The position numbers and the translations under genes were made by a program. The notes below the pieces were generated by a model. It was not told the origin of the DNA and ran no database searches. It was given only the letters and a program-made list of their open reading frames with translations. Of a stretch of 64,000 nucleotides of DNA, positions 23,148 through 34,029 are shown in pieces; positions within the stretch are counted from its first letter, which is position 1; every line of letters starts with the position of its first letter. Origin of the DNA: Plasmodium relictum (lineage: Eukaryota; Apicomplexa; Aconoidasida; Haemosporida; Plasmodiidae); assembly GCF_900005765.1 (NCBI RefSeq), contig NC_041689.1, forward strand, positions 620,001 to 684,000, written 5' to 3'.

Positions 23148-25055
23148 ATGAATATAGATAAAGTTTATAATAATGAAAATTATATATATAACAAAGATTT
23201 ACATTCTAATGACAATATCCATGATAGAAAAAAAAATAAAAAGAATAACATTACTATATTAAATAATTACCGAGATTATAAAAGACAAGACGATGTTACA
23301 TATAATTATGTATTATTTTCATTAAATAAAAATGGGATCAATAATTCTAGTGAATTGAAATTAAATGAATTAAATGATAATAAAATGAGTAGCAAAATAA
23401 AAAAGAAAAAATATCAAAATATTAATAATAATTATTATAACCAAAAAAGTAATAAAATGGTAGATAAAAAGGGAAATTATTTAGATATAATAAAAAGTGT
23501 TCCACTCAAAAAAAATTATATAAGTATTAATAATAGTTTTAGTATAGATAATGATTTTTATAACAGTTTATATTTTAGAAAAAATCATTCTAATTGTTGT
23601 ATTTATGAATATTTTCATAATAATAATAAATATAATACATATTTAAATAATAGAAATAATTTTATCTTAAAAAAAAAAGCTTTTTTACATAACAAAAAAA
23701 TATCCAGTATATATGATTTAAACACATATGAATACTTCAATGTAAACATAAATAATATATGCCAAATGAATAGCGAAAATCATATAAATAAGATAAATAA
23801 TATAAAATATAATTCAAATTTAGAAAATATTAACCACTATAGTACTTGCGCTAATTTTACTGCTAGTAATATTAATGATAATGCGAAAAAGAATAATTTG
23901 TATTATCAAAGAAATAATGTGCATAATCAAACACTTAATAATAATTCTGAAAAAAATGTATCTATATTAAGTAAAAATTCGCAGGCTATTAATTCTAACT
24001 ATAGTAATAAAAGCCAATATTTAAAAACTAATAGTAATTTTAAAAGGAACCTTTTACAATTAAATAATATATATAATTATGAAAAGAACAAAATATTAGA
24101 TTATAGTATATTTAACACAAGTAAAATAAATTTTCATTATTCTAATAAAAATTATAATGTAACCAATTCATGCAATAAAATGAAAATAAATAAAAAAAAA
24201 AATCACTCTCTAAATTATTGCCCTAATAATAATTTTATTAGGATAAACACTCCTAATAATAAAAAATCCATTATATCATATTTCAACAAAAAAAATAAAA
24301 ATGATAACAATGAAATTGTAGAAAGTTTAAGTAAAAATGAAAAATATTCTAAGGTTAAAAAAAAAAAAATAAATAATTTCTGTTCTTCTTTTATATTTAG
24401 TAACAAATGTTTTTATGAGGATAATAAAATAGAAAAAAAAAAAAATTTGTGTTCAAAAGATTCTTCAAACTGTGATAATAAATTAACAAGGAAAAATAGA
24501 GAAGCAAGCGAACTAAAAAACAGTACTTATTTTATTGATTTGTTATTAAATGGAGAAAAGGAAGCCAAAAATATAATAGATAAAGCTTATCAAAATAAAA
24601 AAAAACTAAGAAAACTAATGCATGAAAAAATAGAAGAAGAAATAGAAAACTTTAAACAAAAGGAAAACTTAAAGTACGAAGAAAGTTACAAAAAAATGGA
24701 AGAAGAAATAAAAAGTGAACAATTAATAGAAAATGAATTACAGATTATTAGCACTCAAATGCAAACTAATTCTTTAAATATTAATGAAGCATCTAATTAT
24801 ATAATAAACAAAATTATTAATGTTGATTTAACTTTAAGTTATGATTTATTAAAATATTATTTGCCAATGAAGGATATTCTTACTATTCATTTAGATTTAG
24901 AACAGAAAAATAATCAACAGAATATAAAAAAAAAAGATACATTAATAATTGATGAACAAGGAAATTCATCAATTCTTCATTATAATCAATATAAAAATGA
25001 ACACACAGTTAGAAAATTTGGATCGTTCTGGACAAGAATAAGACATAATAAATAA
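23148..25055 (+). CDS. Asn-rich protein with C-terminal V-ATPase-subunit-G-like coiled coil
   Basis: Single exon, 635 aa. Residues 1-455 are Asn/Lys/Ser/Tyr-rich with no recognisable fold. Residues about 458-570 look different: FIDLLLNGEKEAKNIIDKA, then a Lys/Arg segment, then HEKIEEEIENFKQKENLKYEE. This repeats the layout of V-ATPase subunit G (I-x-x-LL-x-A/x-E-x-x-A-x-x-I/V-x-x-A, basic residues, E-A/I-x-x-EI-x-x-F/Y-x-x-x-x-E). In V-ATPase, G pairs with E in the peripheral stalk. A canonical G subunit is about 115-125 aa with no such extension, so this is either a diverged second G-like protein or an unrelated coiled coil with the same heptad chemistry. The C-terminus (FGSFWTRIRHNK) is compact and basic. 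Start is the first ATG in frame; a seven-codon upstream ORF starts at 23136 and overlaps it. Confidence 0.7.
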   Translation: MNIDKVYNNENYIYNKDLHSNDNIHDRKKNKKNNITILNNYRDYKRQDDVTYNYVLFSLNKNGINNSSELKLNELNDNKMSSKIKKKKYQNINNNYYNQKSNKMVDKKGNYLDIIKSVPLKKNYISINNSFSIDNDFYNSLYFRKNHSNCCIYEYFHNNNKYNTYLNNRNNFILKKKAFLHNKKISSIYDLNTYEYFNVNINNICQMNSENHINKINNIKYNSNLENINHYSTCANFTASNINDNAKKNNLYYQRNNVHNQTLNNNSEKNVSILSKNSQAINSNYSNKSQYLKTNSNFKRNLLQLNNIYNYEKNKILDYSIFNTSKINFHYSNKNYNVTNSCNKMKINKKKNHSLNYCPNNNFIRINTPNNKKSIISYFNKKNKNDNNEIVESLSKNEKYSKVKKKKINNFCSSFIFSNKCFYEDNKIEKKKNLCSKDSSNCDNKLTRKNREASELKNSTYFIDLLLNGEKEAKNIIDKAYQNKKKLRKLMHEKIEEEIENFKQKENLKYEESYKKMEEEIKSEQLIENELQIISTQMQTNSLNINEASNYIINKIINVDLTLSYDLLKYYLPMKDILTIHLDLEQKNNQQNIKKKDTLIIDEQGNSSILHYNQYKNEHTVRKFGSFWTRIRHNK

Positions 25056-25806
25056 TTCCTTCCTTTAAGATAAAATATTTCTTGTAAAATAAGTATACAC
25101 ACATTTTTTGTAAATTATTATAATTTTTTTAATCAATTATTTCTCTTTACTAATGGCCATATTTTTTTTTTTTTTTAGAAACTTATTCTCTACATAATAT
25201 TTTTTTTGTAAATTTACTATTCTATCTTTTTTTTTTATATATATTTATCTATCTATTCATTAATGTGTTTTATTAAATTATTTATATATTTTTTCTTTTT
25301 CTTCAATTTTTTTTTTTTTCCCCCTTTTGTTAAAAATTTTTTAATTAATTATCACAATTAAAACTAAATTAACTTTTTCTCTTTTTTTTTTATAAATTTT
25401 GATTTATATAATTCTTTATTGAAAAAATTGTAATAAAGACTTATCATTTATTATATTTTTAATAAATCATTAAATCAAATATTTCATATTATCTAATTAA
25501 GATTTTTTTCTTATCCTAAAAAAAAAAAAAAAATCTAAGTAATATATATATATATTCTAAATTATTTCTGTAATAAAAAAAAAACATTAATTATTATTTT
25601 TTTTCTTTTTTTTCTTTGGTATTGTAAAGTTAAAAATGTTGAAAAATATCGATATATATAAAATTTATTAAAAAAATATAAAAAAAAAAAAAAAAAATAA
25701 ATTATATATAAAATTTTTTTTTTTTATATTTATATTTTTAAATTAAAAATTCTTCTATGAATTTTCTTTTTAAAACATAAAAAAATAAAAGAATTATTCA
25801 TTTTAG
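25056..25806. other. intergenic between convergent genes
   Basis: 3' flanks of the Asn-rich gene (+) and of proteasome alpha-7 (-). Homopolymer-rich, no feature seen. Confidence 0.5.
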
Positions 25807-26993
25807 TTATTCATTTTGTGAGTTCTTCTTTGTTCTTTCTTGTTCAATGGCTTCAACCTAGGATAACAAAAATAAAAGTTATTATAAGTAATATCATTAT
25901 TTCGGAAATAAAAATATAAAGGAAAATACATTTATAATAATTAAAAAAAAAAAAAAAAAATTAAATTTAAAAAAAAAAATAATAATCACTAAGAAATGTT
26001 TAATACGTAACTTTGTCTAATTTTTTATGTACAATTTAGCATGTATAATTATTTGATCTTTATGATTAAATATATATATTTTGAAGATTAATTTTTTTTT
26101 TTATAATAAAAATAATTTCATTAATATATAATTTATATAATTTTTAATTAACCAATGAATTGATTTTCTGTTCATCAATAAAAAGTAGATCCTTTTCTGT
26201 AAGTAAAGCAACCTCCACATTTTTACTACTTAATTCTACAACCTATAAAAAAAAACATAGAGAAAAATATTATTTAAGCAAATATATATATAAATATACA
26301 TGTATAAATATATAAATATTTACTTCAAATATAGCTTTTAATGCTAGAAGAATACATTCATTCTGTTCCATATTTTCATAATAATTTTTTTCTAAAAATT
26401 CTTGAACAGTTTTTGCATTTTTTCCAATAGCTTGAGCTTTCCATGAAGCATATATCCCACTTGGTTCAGTTTGATAAATACATATTTCTTTATTATTTTT
26501 AAATCCGGCGATTAATGTTGCTATTCCAAATGGTCTGACACCACCTCTATGAGTAAATTTTTGTTGAACTTTCGCAACGTATTTGGCAATATAATCAACC
26601 GGTGCAGGCTCGTCCATATTTAAATAATATCTTTGGCATTCCAAACGTGTCTATATATTCATTTAAAAATAAAATAATTAAATATATTTTCAGAAAATAA
26701 AAAAAAAAAATTTAGGAAAATTTTCTTTTAATTACCTTATTAATTAACACTCTTGCATCTGCATTTAATCCAGCAAAAGCTAAACAATTATGTTCATCTA
26801 ATTTTATTAATTTTTCTGTTGTTTTGGGGTTTTGTAATTTAGGAATATTTTTTTTTTCAACTGCTAAAACAGCGAAGTTGGAACTTTTTATTGCCACTGC
26901 ACAACCACCTTTTTTTACTGCTTCTAAGGCATGTTCTACTTGTAATAAATGTCCATCTGGACTAAAGACTGTTATTGCTCTATCATAAGTCAT
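25807..26993 (-). CDS. 20S proteasome subunit alpha type-7
   Basis: Outer-ring subunit of the 20S core. Four exons: 26993-26736, 26650-26324, 26242-26153 and 25857-25807, giving 241 aa, normal for the family. The N-terminal proteasome-A signature is intact ([20 protein letters not shown]), as are [44 protein letters not shown] and the C-terminal extension ([16 protein letters not shown]). Similarity is closest to PSMA7 ([20 protein letters not shown]). All introns have GT/AG ends, and the joins keep conserved sequence continuous (INK/TRLECQ, IFE/VVELSS, INSL/VEAIEQE). It is divergent with the alpha-4 gene at 28314. Confidence 0.96.
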
Positions 26994-28313
26994 TTTGATG
27001 TTACTATTATTTTTAATGTTTTCTATTCTATTTATTTTACCTACATTAATATATTAAAAAAAAAAAAAAGTAATTAAATAAAACACTTCTAAAATGTGCT
27101 TTTTTTTTTTTTTTATATTAAATATATATATATATATACATTCACTCACTAAAGTATATTATAATATAATATTTATTTATTATACTTTATATTGTTTAAT
27201 AAAGAAAAAAAAAGGGAAAAAAATAGTTACTATGAAATACTATACATAAGAACAATAAATGAATAACAAAACATTAACATTTAAATAAAAATCAAATTTA
27301 GCTTAATATACAAAAAAAAATAAAAATAAAAAAAGAGTATTATAATAATTTTTATTAAAATGATATGTAATTATAAATATTTGATAAAAAATACGTATTC
27401 TTTACAAATTTATTAAGATATAGATACAATTAAAAATTCTTAATTATTAAAATAATTAAAGATAAAATAATAATATAAAAAAAATATATAATTATATATT
27501 CATTTGTATGAACAAAAATGGAAAAGTAAATACATACTTAATGAGATATATATATATATATATATATATACATTTTTATTATCACATATATCTTACAATT
27601 AAGGAATCTAATTTTATTTTTTTTTTTATTAAGAATATTATGAATTACCCTTAATTCTTTAATTTTTTTCTCACACCCAAAATTAATTTTTATAAAAAAT
27701 TATTTAATAATAATTTTTTGAAAAAATTATTATTTTCAAAGATAATAAATTGTGTTGATAAAATCAAAATTATATTCATATTTATTTTTTTATTTTTTTT
27801 TAATATTTTTATATTTTCTAATCCTGTTTTTTTCAATATATATATACATATAAAATGTTTTTTTTTTTTTTTTTTTAACTTGCATAATTCTTCAATAATA
27901 TTTCCTTTTTTTTTTATTTATTTTTACATATATATACTTTTTTTATAAACATATAAGTTTTTTTTACAAGCTTTATTCCATATCACTTTTGATAAAATTT
28001 CCCAGTTAACTTCTAGTACCATTTTTAATTATTGTAAAAAAAAAAAAAAAACCTTGTGTTGTTTCTTTTATATTATTTCCTATATATTAGTTCATTTTAT
28101 TTTTATTTTTATTTTATTTTTTTTTATTTTTTATTATTTTTTTGTTTTTTCTTCATTATATTTATATGCATACACATATTATATATATATAAATATTCTT
28201 AATTAAAAATACATAAAAGTTGAAATTTTTGTATGATTAGATATATACGTAAATCATTGATGTTTTAATTTTTTTTTTTCTTTTTTTATCTCATATTAAT
28301 ATAGTAATATAAT
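26994..28313. promoter_or_regulatory. shared upstream region of two proteasome alpha genes
   Basis: 1.3 kb between the divergent start codons of alpha-7 (-) and alpha-4 (+). Both promoters must lie here unless one is inside a neighbour. It contains (TA)n tracts (27545-27570) and long A/T runs. A 76-codon Phe/Ile-rich frame at 27718-27948 is rejected. No motif is identified by eye. Confidence 0.55.
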
Positions 28314-29054
28314 ATGGCTAGAAGATATGATAGTAGAACAACTACTTTTTCTCCAGAGGGAAGACTATATCAAGTAGAATATGCATTAGAAGCTATTAAT
28401 AATGCAAGTATAACAATTGGAATAATAACAAAAGAGGGAGTAATATTAGGAGCAGATAAAGTTTTTATATCTAAATTAATAGATAAAGCTAATAATTTTG
28501 AAAAAATATATAAAATTGATAATCATATATTTTGTGGAGTTGCTGGTTTAAATGCGGATGCAAATATTTTAATAAGACAATCAAGAATGTATACACAAAG
28601 ATATTTATATAATTATAATGATATTGAGCCTGTATCTCAGTTAGTTGTTCAAATTTGTGATATCAAACAAAGCTATACGCAATATGGTGGTTTAAGACCG
28701 TATGGAGTTAGTTTTTTAATTGCTGGTTATGATATGAAAGATGGTTATCAACTTTATCACACTGATCCTAGTGGAAATTATTCTGGATGGTTTGCAACAG
28801 CAATAGGAACTAATAATTTAACTGCTAGCTCTATTCTTAAACAAGAATGGAAAAAGGAGATGACTTTAGAAGAAGGCTTATTATTAGCATTAAAAACATT
28901 AGCTAAAAGTACAGATAATGAAATACCTAAAAGTGAAAAAATAGAATTAGCTTATTTATCATACAAGGACGGAGAATTCTTTCAAAAATATTTAACGGAA
29001 AAAGAAATAGAAGAGTTAATTAAGTTATACACACAAAAATACGTTAAAGAATAA
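28314..29054 (+). CDS. 20S proteasome subunit alpha type-4
   Basis: Single exon, 246 aa. Alpha-ring subunit, PSMA4 type. The start MARRYDSRTTTFSPEGRLYQ and the run VEYALEAINNA are characteristic of alpha-4, and the rest follows the family: GVILGADK, GLNADANILI, YGGLRPYGVSFLIAGYD, YHTDPSGNYSGWFATAIG, then a charged C-terminal helix region ending KEIEELIKLYTQKYVKE. Full length, no insertions, which is notable in a genome where most proteins are expanded. Paired head to head with alpha-7. Confidence 0.97.
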   Translation: MARRYDSRTTTFSPEGRLYQVEYALEAINNASITIGIITKEGVILGADKVFISKLIDKANNFEKIYKIDNHIFCGVAGLNADANILIRQSRMYTQRYLYNYNDIEPVSQLVVQICDIKQSYTQYGGLRPYGVSFLIAGYDMKDGYQLYHTDPSGNYSGWFATAIGTNNLTASSILKQEWKKEMTLEEGLLLALKTLAKSTDNEIPKSEKIELAYLSYKDGEFFQKYLTEKEIEELIKLYTQKYVKE

Positions 29055-29767
29055 AAATTTTATAATCTGTATTATTTATTTTCCATTATTGTTTGTATAG
29101 ATATTCTATTTTAATTTATTTTTATTTTTTTATTTTTTTATTTTTTTTTTTTTTCTTTTTCTTTTTCTTTTCCTTTCCTTTCCTTTCCTTTCCTTTCCTT
29201 TCCTTTTTTTTTTTTTTTAATATAAAAAGCTGTTAACTTATAAAAAATTATTTTTATTTAAAAAAAAAGAAATACAATGAAAACGATTAATTATTCTTTA
29301 TTTTTTTTCTTTTTGTAAGATTTTTATTTTTTGCTATAAATAATTCAAAAGTATTTAAAAAAAGGTTTTATATTTATCAAATAAGTAAGGAATAAATTAA
29401 AACATTTAGGTTATATATATTTTATTAAATTATTATTTATGACAAAATAAAGAAATATATATAAATATATGTATATATATACTTAAAAATTAAAAAAAAA
29501 AACTTTTAATAACTATAATAAATCTAAAAATTAGTATAAGAAGGAAAAAAAAAAGGTGATTGTACATTGTGTTTTTTTTTTTATAAAATAATTACATTCT
29601 TATAGAAATATGCCTTTTTTTTTAGTAGTATAATAATATAATAGTAATTCTAATATATTTTAATTCCTTGTTTATAAATTTATATATATATATATACCAA
29701 TTTTTATTAACAAGCACATGTTATTAGAAATTTATATCTTTTAAAGAAAAAAAAAAACTTATATATA
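29055..29767. other. intergenic between convergent genes
   Basis: 3' flanks of proteasome alpha-4 (+) and the Mgr2-like gene (-). Holds the (TTTCC)n pyrimidine tract at 29155-29207. Otherwise simple AT sequence. Confidence 0.5.
29155..29207. repeat. (TTTCC)n polypyrimidine microsatellite
   Basis: About eight pentamer units with C on the plus strand only, flanked by T runs, about 100 nt past the alpha-4 stop. Purely pyrimidine on one strand for over 100 nt; mirror-symmetric pyrimidine tracts of this type can form triplexes. Confidence 0.9.
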
Positions 29768-30289
29768 TTAACAACGAACAATCATACCACATCCTAGAAA
29801 AAATCCAAAGCTAACAGCTCCACCTATTACAGATACAGGAAAAATAAAAAAATTTTTATGAGCAAAAGACGCATATAATCCTGTCAAGCTTCCAAAAATT
29901 CCACCAACCATTGATCCCATTTTTACTCCCATTTTTATACTTTCTAAACAAGCTCTTGTTCTATTACTTAAACTTAAGTCAAAAAAATTATTTTTGTCAT
30001 CATAGCTAAAATATTTCTTATCATCATACGTCGCCGAATCTATTATATTATTACTAGTATACTTAGAAAAATCTTCATCATAGATATTATTTGAAGTATC
30101 TTCTTTAAATTCAAATTTAGGAGGTGGAGTAAATCCTTTAAATTCAGTTAAATTTTTCTCATTTAGAGATTTGGGTTTTTCTGGTTCTGCAGCTAAATGA
30201 TTACCAAAAGGAGGTGGTGCTACATAATCATCATATTCAGATTTAACAGTTTTCTTTTCACTTGATTCTTTTTTTCGAAACCAATTCAT
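29768..30289 (-). CDS. Mgr2/ROMO1-like mitochondrial inner-membrane protein
   Basis: Single exon, 173 aa. Residues 113-173 match the whole ROMO1/Mgr2 family: ACLESIKMGVKMGSMVGG aligns with SCFDRVKMGFVMGCAVGM of ROMO1, followed by a Gly-rich first helix, a short loop, a second helix GGAVSFGFFLGCG and the diagnostic terminal RC (family ends GMGIRC). Mgr2 gates lateral release of preproteins at TIM23. The family is usually 75-115 aa; here a hydrophilic, Pro-containing N-terminal extension of about 110 residues (PPPFGN, TPPPKFE) precedes it and shows no clear targeting peptide. Gly-rich TIM17-family proteins are the alternative, but the conserved order and the RC end favour Mgr2/ROMO1. Confidence 0.85.
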   Translation of the reverse strand: MNWFRKKESSEKKTVKSEYDDYVAPPPFGNHLAAEPEKPKSLNEKNLTEFKGFTPPPKFEFKEDTSNNIYDEDFSKYTSNNIIDSATYDDKKYFSYDDKNNFFDLSLSNRTRACLESIKMGVKMGSMVGGIFGSLTGLYASFAHKNFFIFPVSVIGGAVSFGFFLGCGMIVRC

Positions 30290-30622
30290 ATTGCATTTAT
30301 ATATATGTATATATATTTATTTTTAATTTTTCTTATAATATCATTAAAAAAAAAGCAAGTATATTACCTTATTTAAAGAAAAAAAAAAAAAATTGTGTTA
30401 TATTAAGCTTAATATTTTATATAAAATAATTATAAAAAAAATAAAATAAAAATAAAATGAAAAAAAAGGTCAACCTTTTTTTATTGTATTTAAAATTTTT
30501 TTTTATTTATCAATTTTTATTTTTATTGTTTTCAATTAAAAATAACTAATGTTTATGAAGCTTTAAATGGAATATTGAGTACACCTCAATTTATTTTTAT
30601 TTCATTTTATTTTCTTATGGTG

Positions 30623-30656
<34 letters not shown>

Positions 30657-31654
30657 TCTTATTGTATCATACTTTTAGTAATTATTCTTTATTCTTTAAA
30701 AAAAACAAAGTTTTTTAATTATAAAAAAAAAATTGTTCGGATATTTATCATAATATATATATACATTTATTTAATGAGATTAACTATATAAAAAAAACTT
30801 TAGCACTCTTGTTTTTAAATGATATAATCTTGTTAAATAACTAAATTTTACATATATATTGTTAATACATAAAAGGATATAACTAATACTAAAGAAATTT
30901 ATATGGAGATCATTAATAAATAGATGTATATAATTTTAAGATTTTCAGTAACAGCGTAATCTTTAGTAATAGATAAACAAGGAATATTATTTTACAAAAA
31001 TGGATTTTATTAATCAAAATTTTAAGTAATATTTAACCTTATAAATTTTAGAGAATTTTAAGAAAATAAAATGAGGAAAGAGAAGAAAAATCTCTATATA
31101 TTAATTTAATAAAATGATAAAAAAAATCAATCTTCTTTTCTTATATAATTAATAATAAAAAATATTCCTAATTACATATAAGATATACATTAGTTCATAA
31201 CCTTAAAACGATAGCATTTGTTATTTCTTAATAGAAAATTTATAAGAATATATAATACATACAATGAAAAAAAAAAAAAAATAATAAATGGAAAAAAGAA
31301 TAAACTTCAACAGAAAAAATAGAAAAATATAATCGAAAAAAAACTAAAAGATTTTTATTTTTTTATTTATTACTTATTAAAAGTAAAAAATAATATTTAT
31401 TTTTAAAAAAAAAAAAATTTTTCTAGAATTTCATTAGTATGTATTTAATTTTTTTTTTTTTTTCTTTATAATTTATCCAAATTTTTGTTTTTACTAAATT
31501 TTTTTTACATTCAATTTAAAATAAATATCTGTTTTTTATGATATATATATAAATATGTATATAATAAATTTAACAAATTTAAAATGTTTTTAAAATTAAT
31601 AATAAATTTTATTGAGCTCTTTTACAAAATAAAATTAAAAAACACTTATGATAA

Positions 31655-31689
<35 letters not shown>

Positions 31690-32174
31690 ATATATGTTAC
31701 CAAAACAATTTTATGATTTAGATAAATTTTTAATATAGAAAAAATTGAACATTGATTCATTAGTTTTTTTTTTATAATAAAAATTATAACAAAAATTAAA
31801 AAATATATATTTATTAGATAATTTATCTTATTAAATTATTTTTACTTTATATATATATAATTAATGTAATATATGAATAATAGAAGGAATTGCATTTGTT
31901 AAAAAAAAAAAAAATATGTTGTTTAAGAAAAAAAATTATTTTATAAATATTGTTCTGTAAATATAGAATTATTATTTTAGTGTAACATTTTTTTTTTTAT
32001 GATTTCTCTTTTGTTTATATGTTTTACCATCTCTTTTTATAATTAAAAAAAGAAATAAAAAATTTTCTTAATTTCAGATAAAAACAATCTTTATAAAAAA
32101 TAGAGATAATAAGAATAACAATAATAATAATAAAATAAATTGTTTCTTTTTTTTTTATATAAAATATTGTCAAA
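30290..32174. other. 1.9-kb intergenic between divergent genes
   Basis: Between the Mgr2-like gene (-) and ERD2 (+). Very AT rich, with (AT)n tracts at 30625-30654 and 31652-31685. AAAAAAAGGT (30461-30470) and ACCTTTTTTT (30473-30482) make a perfect 10-bp stem with a 2-nt loop. No coding potential. Confidence 0.55.
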
Positions 32175-32329
32175 ATGAATGCTTTTAGATTAATAGGTGA
32201 TATATTACATTTAGTAAGTATGTACATACTTATTATAAAATTAAAAAAGTCAAAAAATTGTATAGGGATTTCTTGTCGTATGCAAGAATTGTATTTAATA
32301 GTTTTTTTATGCAGGTAAACAGAAAAAAA

Positions 32330-32392
<63 letters not shown>

Positions 32393-33197
32393 ATAATTTG
32401 CTATAATATATATCTTTTTTTTCTCTTCTACAGATATATTGATCTTTTTTTCGTTTTTGTGAGCTTATACAATACTATTATGAAGATAACATTTATATTA
32501 ACTATAGCATATACAATATATTTAATAAGATTTAAGCTTCCTATTTCCCAAACATACAATAGAAAAGTTGATAATTTTAAAAGTGAAAAGTATTTAATTC
32601 CACCCTGTATAGGTATACTTATTTATATAGAATATAAAATGAAATGAGAAATACAAAATAAAATAAAAATATTAATTATAAAATATAGATATTATATAAA
32701 AATTATTAGAGAAATTATAGTATTCTATTAGATAATATTTTTTTTTAGAAAATTCTAATTATTAAGAATTTGTTATTTGGAATACATATATATATATTTA
32801 TTTATTTATTTGATATTTATTTTATTTTTTAATTTAATTTTTTTTTTTAGTTCTAAGTTTATTAACATGTAAAACATATAATCTTTATAATATATTATGG
32901 ACATTTTCTATATGGTTAGAAAGTGTAGCAATATTACCTCAGTTGGTTTTATTAGAAAAACAAAGAGAAGTAGAAAATATAACGTCTCATTATGTTATTA
33001 CAATGGGATTATATAGGACTTTTTATATTTTAAATTGGATATATAGATATTTTTTTGATGAAAAACCTTATATAAACGTTGTAGGATGGATAGGTGGTCT
33101 CATTCAAACATTATTATATATTGATTTCTTTTATTACTTTGCTCTTGCTAAGTGGTATGGAAAAAAATTAGTGTTACCCTTTAATGGAGAAGTTTAG
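32175..33197 (+). CDS. ERD2: ER lumen protein-retaining (KDEL) receptor
   Basis: Retrieves HDEL/KDEL-type ER residents from the Golgi by binding their tails at low pH and recycling in COPI vesicles. Three exons: 32175-32314, 32434-32612 and 32851-33197, giving 221 aa, near the usual 212-220. Landmarks: [36 protein letters not shown] then [72 protein letters not shown]. Joins rebuild FLC/RYIDLF and PPC-I/VLSLL. Intron 1 consists largely of (AT)n (32335-32390). Seven membrane segments are visible. Confidence 0.96.
32335..32390. repeat. (AT)n microsatellite in ERD2 intron 1
   Basis: About 27 uninterrupted AT units, taking up about half of the 119-nt intron. Length is likely polymorphic. Confidence 0.9.
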
Positions 33198-34029
33198 AAA
33201 CCATAATAAAAATATTTAGGAACATGTTCTTAGTAATGGAAATTGTTATATATATATATGTAAAGCAGTGGTAATTATAATAACATTAAATAAATGAAAC
33301 AGTATGCTCAAAAATAATTTTAAAATAATTTTCATTTCATAAGTTAATTTTTTTTAGATAATACATACCATACTTATAAAAAATTATATATTAAATATCC
33401 TAAAAAAAGTGTGACTAATAATAATAAAATAAAAATTAATTTGACAAAAAATTCTTCGTTTCTTATCCCATATATAATTCCTGTTTCTATTTTTTTTTAT
33501 TTTTATGATTTTTTAAAAAAAAATATATATTTATATACATAATTTTTTCGAATTATATGCTAAAATTTCATATGGGTAATTTTTTTAGTTATATATATAT
33601 ATATATATTCTTATATAATTTAAGTATAAATATAATTTTTTTTTTTATAGAATTTTTATATAATTACATTTTCATTTTATTTCTATTTTTAAAAAAATTC
33701 AAAAAATTAGTATATTGTTAACAAAAATTTATAATATACAAATAATTATGAATATTTTTTTGTTTTATTTTTTTTAACAAAAGAATAAAAAAAGGAAAGA
33801 ATTAAAAATTTTAAATGTTGATTGTAAATCAGTTTCTGATGATATTATAGGTAGATTTTGGATATGTCCAATTGACAATTTCTATATTATGCACAATATA
33901 TATAAAATGGAGTTATATATATATTAAAATGTCTTGTATTATATAAAAGAAAATATTATATAAATATACATTTATAAATAAATTGAATAGATAAAATAAG
34001 TTAATTTTCATAATGAATTTATAAAAATA
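33198..34029. other. intergenic; two open blocks that may be exons
   Basis: Between ERD2 (+) and Tfb4 (-), convergent. Two plus-strand blocks look less random than their surroundings. One at 33358-33542 starts after TTTTTTTTAG and reads NTYHTYKKLYIKYPKKSV, then a hydrophobic segment FLIPYIIPVSIFFYFYDF. The other at 33784-33927 reads KELKILNVDCKSVSDDIIGR and FWICPIDNFYIMHN. I could not find an ATG exon in a compatible phase, nor a good donor joining the blocks, so no gene is called. Confidence 0.25.
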
